From positions 1 to 17,481 of the forward strand of contig JAEWQX010000230.1 in assembly GCA_023399035.1 (NCBI GenBank): 17,481 bases of DNA, read 5' to 3'. The position numbers were made by a program, and so were the translations under genes. The notes beneath the pieces are model-generated. The model was given only the letters and a program-made list of their open reading frames with translations. It searched no databases and was not told where the DNA came from. This document shows, piece by piece, positions 14,637 through 17,481 of the stretch (the first letter of the stretch is position 1; each line of letters starts with the position of its first letter). The DNA is from Bacillota bacterium (GTDB lineage: Bacteria; Bacillota; Clostridia; Clostridiales; Clostridiaceae).

Positions 14637-14665
14637 ATTATAACAAATATAATTTAACTTTACAA
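14637..14665 (-). promoter_or_regulatory. SigA promoter (extended -10) of the asp23 gene
   Basis: On the minus strand TTGTAA (14660-14665), a 17-base spacer and a perfect TATAAT (14637-14642) preceded by TGT (extended -10). It sits in the 54 bases after spoIIIAH and before the upstream ATG of asp23. No terminator was seen after spoIIIAH, so sporulation transcripts may also read through. Confidence 0.7.
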
Positions 14666-14670
14666 TTATA

Positions 14671-15207
14671 TTATTTCTGAACTTCAATAATTACATCTTT
14701 TATATTTGAAACATCTTGAACAATCTCTTGAATTGCAACGCTGTCAGCTTCTTCGATTCCAGTTGATGATTTAACTATTACAGTTGCCTTATTATCTTCA
14801 AGCATGCATAATGCATCTTCAAATCCCTTATTTTTTATGTTTAATTCTATTCTTCCTTCATTATCTCTTACCATAGTCTTTTTAGTCAACTCTTTAGTTG
14901 CTTCATCTTTTTGTTCCTTGGAAGTATTTGAATCAGAAATTATAGAATTTAAAGACTGAATTGTAGCTGAATCCTTCTGCTCTTTTTCGCTTCGTGCTTC
15001 ATAAAAATAATTCTGATTACTCATTGTTTCTGTATCGCTTTCATTTTCAACTTCTGTATTATTCTGAGTTATTGTTTCTGATGATAAAACCTGGCTCAGA
15101 TCCGTAGGGTCATTCAATCCTCCATTATTAAGCTTTGCAGCAAGAACACCTGTACATAATATTAATGCAAGTAATGTAAAAATAATCCCACATTGTTTCT
15201 TTGTCAT
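14671..15207 (-). CDS. spoIIIAH: Stage III sporulation protein AH
   Basis: SpoIIIAH is the mother-cell membrane protein that binds forespore SpoIIQ (or its clostridial equivalent) across the intermembrane space, forming part of the channel (A-Q complex) that keeps the forespore active. The 178-residue protein has an N-terminal membrane segment (about 8-24), a low-complexity Asn/Glu/Thr-rich linker (about 28-70), a charged helical part and a C-terminal YscJ/FliF-like ring-building domain (about 95-178) with V-R-D-N-E-G and the ending DVIIEVQK. Length is lower than the 218 residues of B. subtilis; the difference is in the linker. ATG at 15205-15207 follows GGGGAGGAG. It is the last spoIIIA gene and is 40 bases from spoIIIAG. 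Confidence 0.93.
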   Translation of the reverse strand: MTKKQCGIIFTLLALILCTGVLAAKLNNGGLNDPTDLSQVLSSETITQNNTEVENESDTETMSNQNYFYEARSEKEQKDSATIQSLNSIISDSNTSKEQKDEATKELTKKTMVRDNEGRIELNIKNKGFEDALCMLEDNKATVIVKSSTGIEEADSVAIQEIVQDVSNIKDVIIEVQK

Positions 15208-15247
15208 AATAAATCTCCTCCCCTTTCATATCTATCTAATTTATATG

Positions 15248-15868
15248 CTAACTTTTCATGCTATATACATTAACCTTATCTAAACTTAAGTTATATAATT
15301 TTGAAACTGCCTGCTCTATTTCATATTTTGTTTTACTATTTTCTGCTCCTTCTGCAACAATAACTATTCCTATTATCTTAGGTTTATAAGTTGTCAAAAT
15401 AAATGGTTCATTTTTTCCATCATTTTGTGTCATTACAACCTTTGAATTGTCGTTATTCTGATTATTTACCCTTTTTCCTCCCTGAGTATCTGTTTCCTCT
15501 GTAGTTGACTTCTGTTCAGTTTTGTCGTATGCTGGAACCTTCTGTTCACCATTTTCAAATGTTATCATCACATCAACATCCCCAACACCATTCATTTTCT
15601 TAAGTATATTTATAAGATCAGTCTTCTGCTTTTCTTCATACTCATCACTTGTCATAATCTGTTCACTTGAAGCATCAGTGTTTTCATTTGTTTTAGAGCT
15701 GTTATTTGTTATTGATGTTACTTTGCTGTTTAACATACTGCTGCTTCCCACTACATTCATAGCTATGAGAACAAACACAAGAACAAGGCATATTACAATG
15801 AGGTTTTTTATCTTGCTATTTCTGTTAAAAAAATCTTTAACACTGTCTGTAAAGTCTTTTTTGCTCAT
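15248..15868 (-). CDS. spoIIIAG: Stage III sporulation protein AG
   Basis: SpoIIIAG forms a large ring in the mother-cell-facing part of the sporulation channel; its fold is related to secretion-system ring proteins. The 206-residue product has a short cytoplasmic N-terminus, one membrane segment (about 21-42, IKNLIVICLVLVFVLIAMNVV), a Ser/Asn/Thr-rich linker, and a ring-building domain with GVGDVDVMITFENGEQ near 93-108 and a C-terminal KPKIIGIVIVAEGA..., the usual family ending. The long Gln/Asn/Lys-rich insertion (about 115-145) lies where the family has a beta-insertion. ATG at 15866-15868 has AGGAGG at good spacing, overlapping the end of spoIIIAF. It is in the spoIIIA operon, which in Bacillus is under SigE. 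Confidence 0.93.
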   Translation of the reverse strand: MSKKDFTDSVKDFFNRNSKIKNLIVICLVLVFVLIAMNVVGSSSMLNSKVTSITNNSSKTNENTDASSEQIMTSDEYEEKQKTDLINILKKMNGVGDVDVMITFENGEQKVPAYDKTEQKSTTEETDTQGGKRVNNQNNDNSKVVMTQNDGKNEPFILTTYKPKIIGIVIVAEGAENSKTKYEIEQAVSKLYNLSLDKVNVYSMKS

Positions 15869-15880
15869 ACACGACTCCTC

Positions 15881-16471
15881 CTATTTATCCAGAATATATA
15901 TTTCTATTTTTTCCTGTGGTACATCAAATTCACTTGATACATAGCTTATTACATCTTTATATTCCTCCCTCAGTATATCGCTCTTTTCACTGCCTATCTC
16001 AACCTTTTCTATCTTTTGAATATTCTTATTCTTAATCCCTATTTTCAGTTTTTTGATATTTATATTTACATTATTAAAATCAACATCACAGTCTACTTCG
16101 CTTTTAAAAGTCATATTGTCAAACTTATTCTTAAGCATACTGTCACAGTTCTTATTAAAATTGTTTATAAATGCCTTTTTACGTGCATCCTCATTATCCA
16201 TGCTTCCTTCATATGAAGTAAATCCATCTGTATTAACCTTATTCTGGTTCATAGAAAATACCGTTTCATAATTTTCAATCCCCTGAAGTACGCTTTTTTC
16301 TCCATTTGTAATGAATTTAACTATTGGATTTAATATTGTGCTTATAAGTATCAAGCCCAATACAAATGAAATATACTTTTTCATCTTTTTATCAGGAGCA
16401 AGGATTTCTACTGCACTTATGAATATTAAGACTGCTGTAAGGGTAGCCACAAGTCCCTTTAACTTTTCCAT
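15881..16471 (-). CDS. spoIIIAF: Stage III sporulation protein AF
   Basis: SpoIIIAF is a mother-cell membrane protein of the spoIIIA channel complex. The 196-residue protein has two N-terminal membrane segments (about 5-25 and 32-53, the second holding FVLGLILISTILNPI), followed by a soluble domain of about 140 residues that in B. subtilis has a ring-building fold. The C-terminus (FDVPQEKIEIYIL) fits the family. The ATG at 16469-16471 is preceded by AGGGGG within the spoIIIAE end; the gap to spoIIIAE is six bases. Sequence conservation in this family is low, and the call rests on the paired membrane segments, the ending and the position. Confidence 0.92.
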   Translation of the reverse strand: MEKLKGLVATLTAVLIFISAVEILAPDKKMKKYISFVLGLILISTILNPIVKFITNGEKSVLQGIENYETVFSMNQNKVNTDGFTSYEGSMDNEDARKKAFINNFNKNCDSMLKNKFDNMTFKSEVDCDVDFNNVNINIKKLKIGIKNKNIQKIEKVEIGSEKSDILREEYKDVISYVSSEFDVPQEKIEIYILDK

Positions 16472-16477
16472 AATAAA

Positions 16478-17481
16478 TCAGCCCCCTACTACATAACTTC
16501 CTGCCTGAGCCATAATTGCAATCAAAATAAAAAACATAAGGCTGACAGTAAGAACACATGATATTATAAGAACCATTGAATTCCCTGCAGATGCCAAAGA
16601 TTTTGTTATTCTTGAATCACTGACCGGCTCAACAAGTGCTGCTGATAATTTATAAATAAGAGTCATTAATATTAGTTTTACTATTGGATAAAGGAGAATT
16701 AGAAGTACTACAACTAAACCTATGGAACTTACTGCATTTTTTATTATCAATGAATATCCGGCAACAGATGCTATGGCATCAGAAAATGCCTTTCCTACTA
16801 TTGGAATGAAATTATCTACAGCAAATTTTGCTGTTTTAAGAGTTACTGCATCCATAGTACTTGATGTTATGCCTCTTATTGTAAGGAGAGCAATAAATGC
16901 AGTTACAATCAGACCTTGAAACCATAATATGCACTGCTTTATAAGACTGCATAGATTAGTTATCTTATGCTCTTCTGAAAGATTATTAGCAAATTCCAAT
17001 ACAAATCCCATGAGAATCATAGGTATAATTATAGTTGTATATATTTTAGGTATTAAGATTACTGCACCTAGAATAAATGGATCTAACGTTGCAGCCTGTG
17101 TTATTCCACCTGCAAGAGCAATCATTGTTACAAGTATAGGCAGCAATGCATTCATAAAATTTGAAATATCATTTATTACATCCTGAGCCACAGAAATTGA
17201 AATAATAAAACTCTTTGATAGAATCATTATAATAAGAACATAGCAGGCATAAAATGCTACCTGTGATATACTCTCATCTGCAAATGAATCCTGAAGATTC
17301 TTTAAAAGTGCACATAATATTGCAATTGTAACTATGGATATCACAAAGGCAAGTACACTTTTAACTTCCTTAAAAAAGAGACTGAGCACAGCCTTCATTA
17401 CAATGTCAAATGACAAGTTACCTTTCCCTTCTGAAATAAAAGTGTTTATATAATCTACAGGATCAAGCCCTTGAAGCAGTT
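16478..17481 (-). CDS. spoIIIAE: Stage III sporulation protein AE (5' end outside window)
   Basis: The open frame runs from TGA at 16478-16480 to the right edge without a start codon that fits; upstream of the TTG at 17414-17416 the frame continues as LLQGLDPVDYINTFISEGK, so the TTG is internal. About 333 residues are visible of a protein near 400 in B. subtilis. It is strongly hydrophobic, with about seven or eight membrane segments in the visible part. Motif-like stretches such as LPILVTMIALAGGITQAA and NFIPIVGKAFSDA are characteristic of SpoIIIAE, a multi-membrane protein considered a possible channel or export component of the A-Q complex. The next upstream genes, spoIIIAA-AD, should lie beyond 17481. 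Confidence 0.95.
   Translation of the reverse strand, partial: LLQGLDPVDYINTFISEGKGNLSFDIVMKAVLSLFFKEVKSVLAFVISIVTIAILCALLKNLQDSFADESISQVAFYACYVLIIMILSKSFIISISVAQDVINDISNFMNALLPILVTMIALAGGITQAATLDPFILGAVILIPKIYTTIIIPMILMGFVLEFANNLSEEHKITNLCSLIKQCILWFQGLIVTAFIALLTIRGITSSTMDAVTLKTAKFAVDNFIPIVGKAFSDAIASVAGYSLIIKNAVSSIGLVVVLLILLYPIVKLILMTLIYKLSAALVEPVSDSRITKSLASAGNSMVLIISCVLTVSLMFFILIAIMAQAGSYVVGG

Noticed and set aside
17414..17416. TTG as the start of spoIIIAE
   Set aside because: The frame continues upstream to the window edge with protein-like sequence, so the gene is cut by the window, not started here.

Overview
The window looks like a chromosomal segment of a low-GC, spore-forming anaerobe, most probably a Clostridium sensu stricto species (C. 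beijerinckii/C. butyricum type). The evidence is the AT-rich sequence, AGGAGG-type ribosome binding sites, and the gene set and order. From right to left on the minus strand it carries spoIIIAE-AF-AG-AH, an Asp23-family gene, nusB, folD, xseA, xseB, ispA, dxs, tlyA, nadK, argR, recN, spoIVB and spo0A. This is the conserved Firmicute block known from Bacillus subtilis, with two visible differences: accB-accC are absent between spoIIIAH and the asp23 gene, and nadK sits between tlyA and argR.

Layout. (1) 1-1490 is an accessory strip. It has the C-terminal end of an IS256/Mutator-family transposase on the plus strand, one small unrecognised protein gene with a strong RBS, two probable coding relics, and four long hairpins. 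(2) 1489-2325 is spo0A, preceded by a candidate vegetative (SigA) promoter and a close consensus match to a SigH promoter. (3) 2785-3975 is spoIVB, set apart by hairpins on both sides. (4) 4290-13216 is a tight nine-gene housekeeping operon (folD to recN) with gaps of 18 bases or less or small overlaps. A SigA-like promoter lies upstream of folD and a clear intrinsic terminator lies after recN. (5) 13669-14064 is nusB and 14203-14583 is asp23, each with its own terminator and candidate promoter. (6) 14671-17481 is the distal half of the spoIIIA operon; spoIIIAE runs off the right edge.

How the genes work together. The sporulation genes at the two ends belong to one programme: Spo0A commits the cell, SpoIIIAE-AH form part of the mother cell-to-forespore channel, and SpoIVB is the forespore signalling protease that triggers SigK processing in Bacillus. 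The central operon mixes one-carbon folate metabolism (FolD), isoprenoid precursors (Dxs, IspA), DNA repair (XseA/XseB, RecN), rRNA methylation (TlyA), NADP supply (NadK) and arginine control (ArgR).

Most of the window is ordinary core genome and I found no convincing new system. The most useful anomalies are a FolD in which the catalytic lysine of the cyclohydrolase reaction reads as glutamine, a cysteine-rich insertion in NadK, and the hairpin-rich decayed strip between the IS remnant and spo0A.
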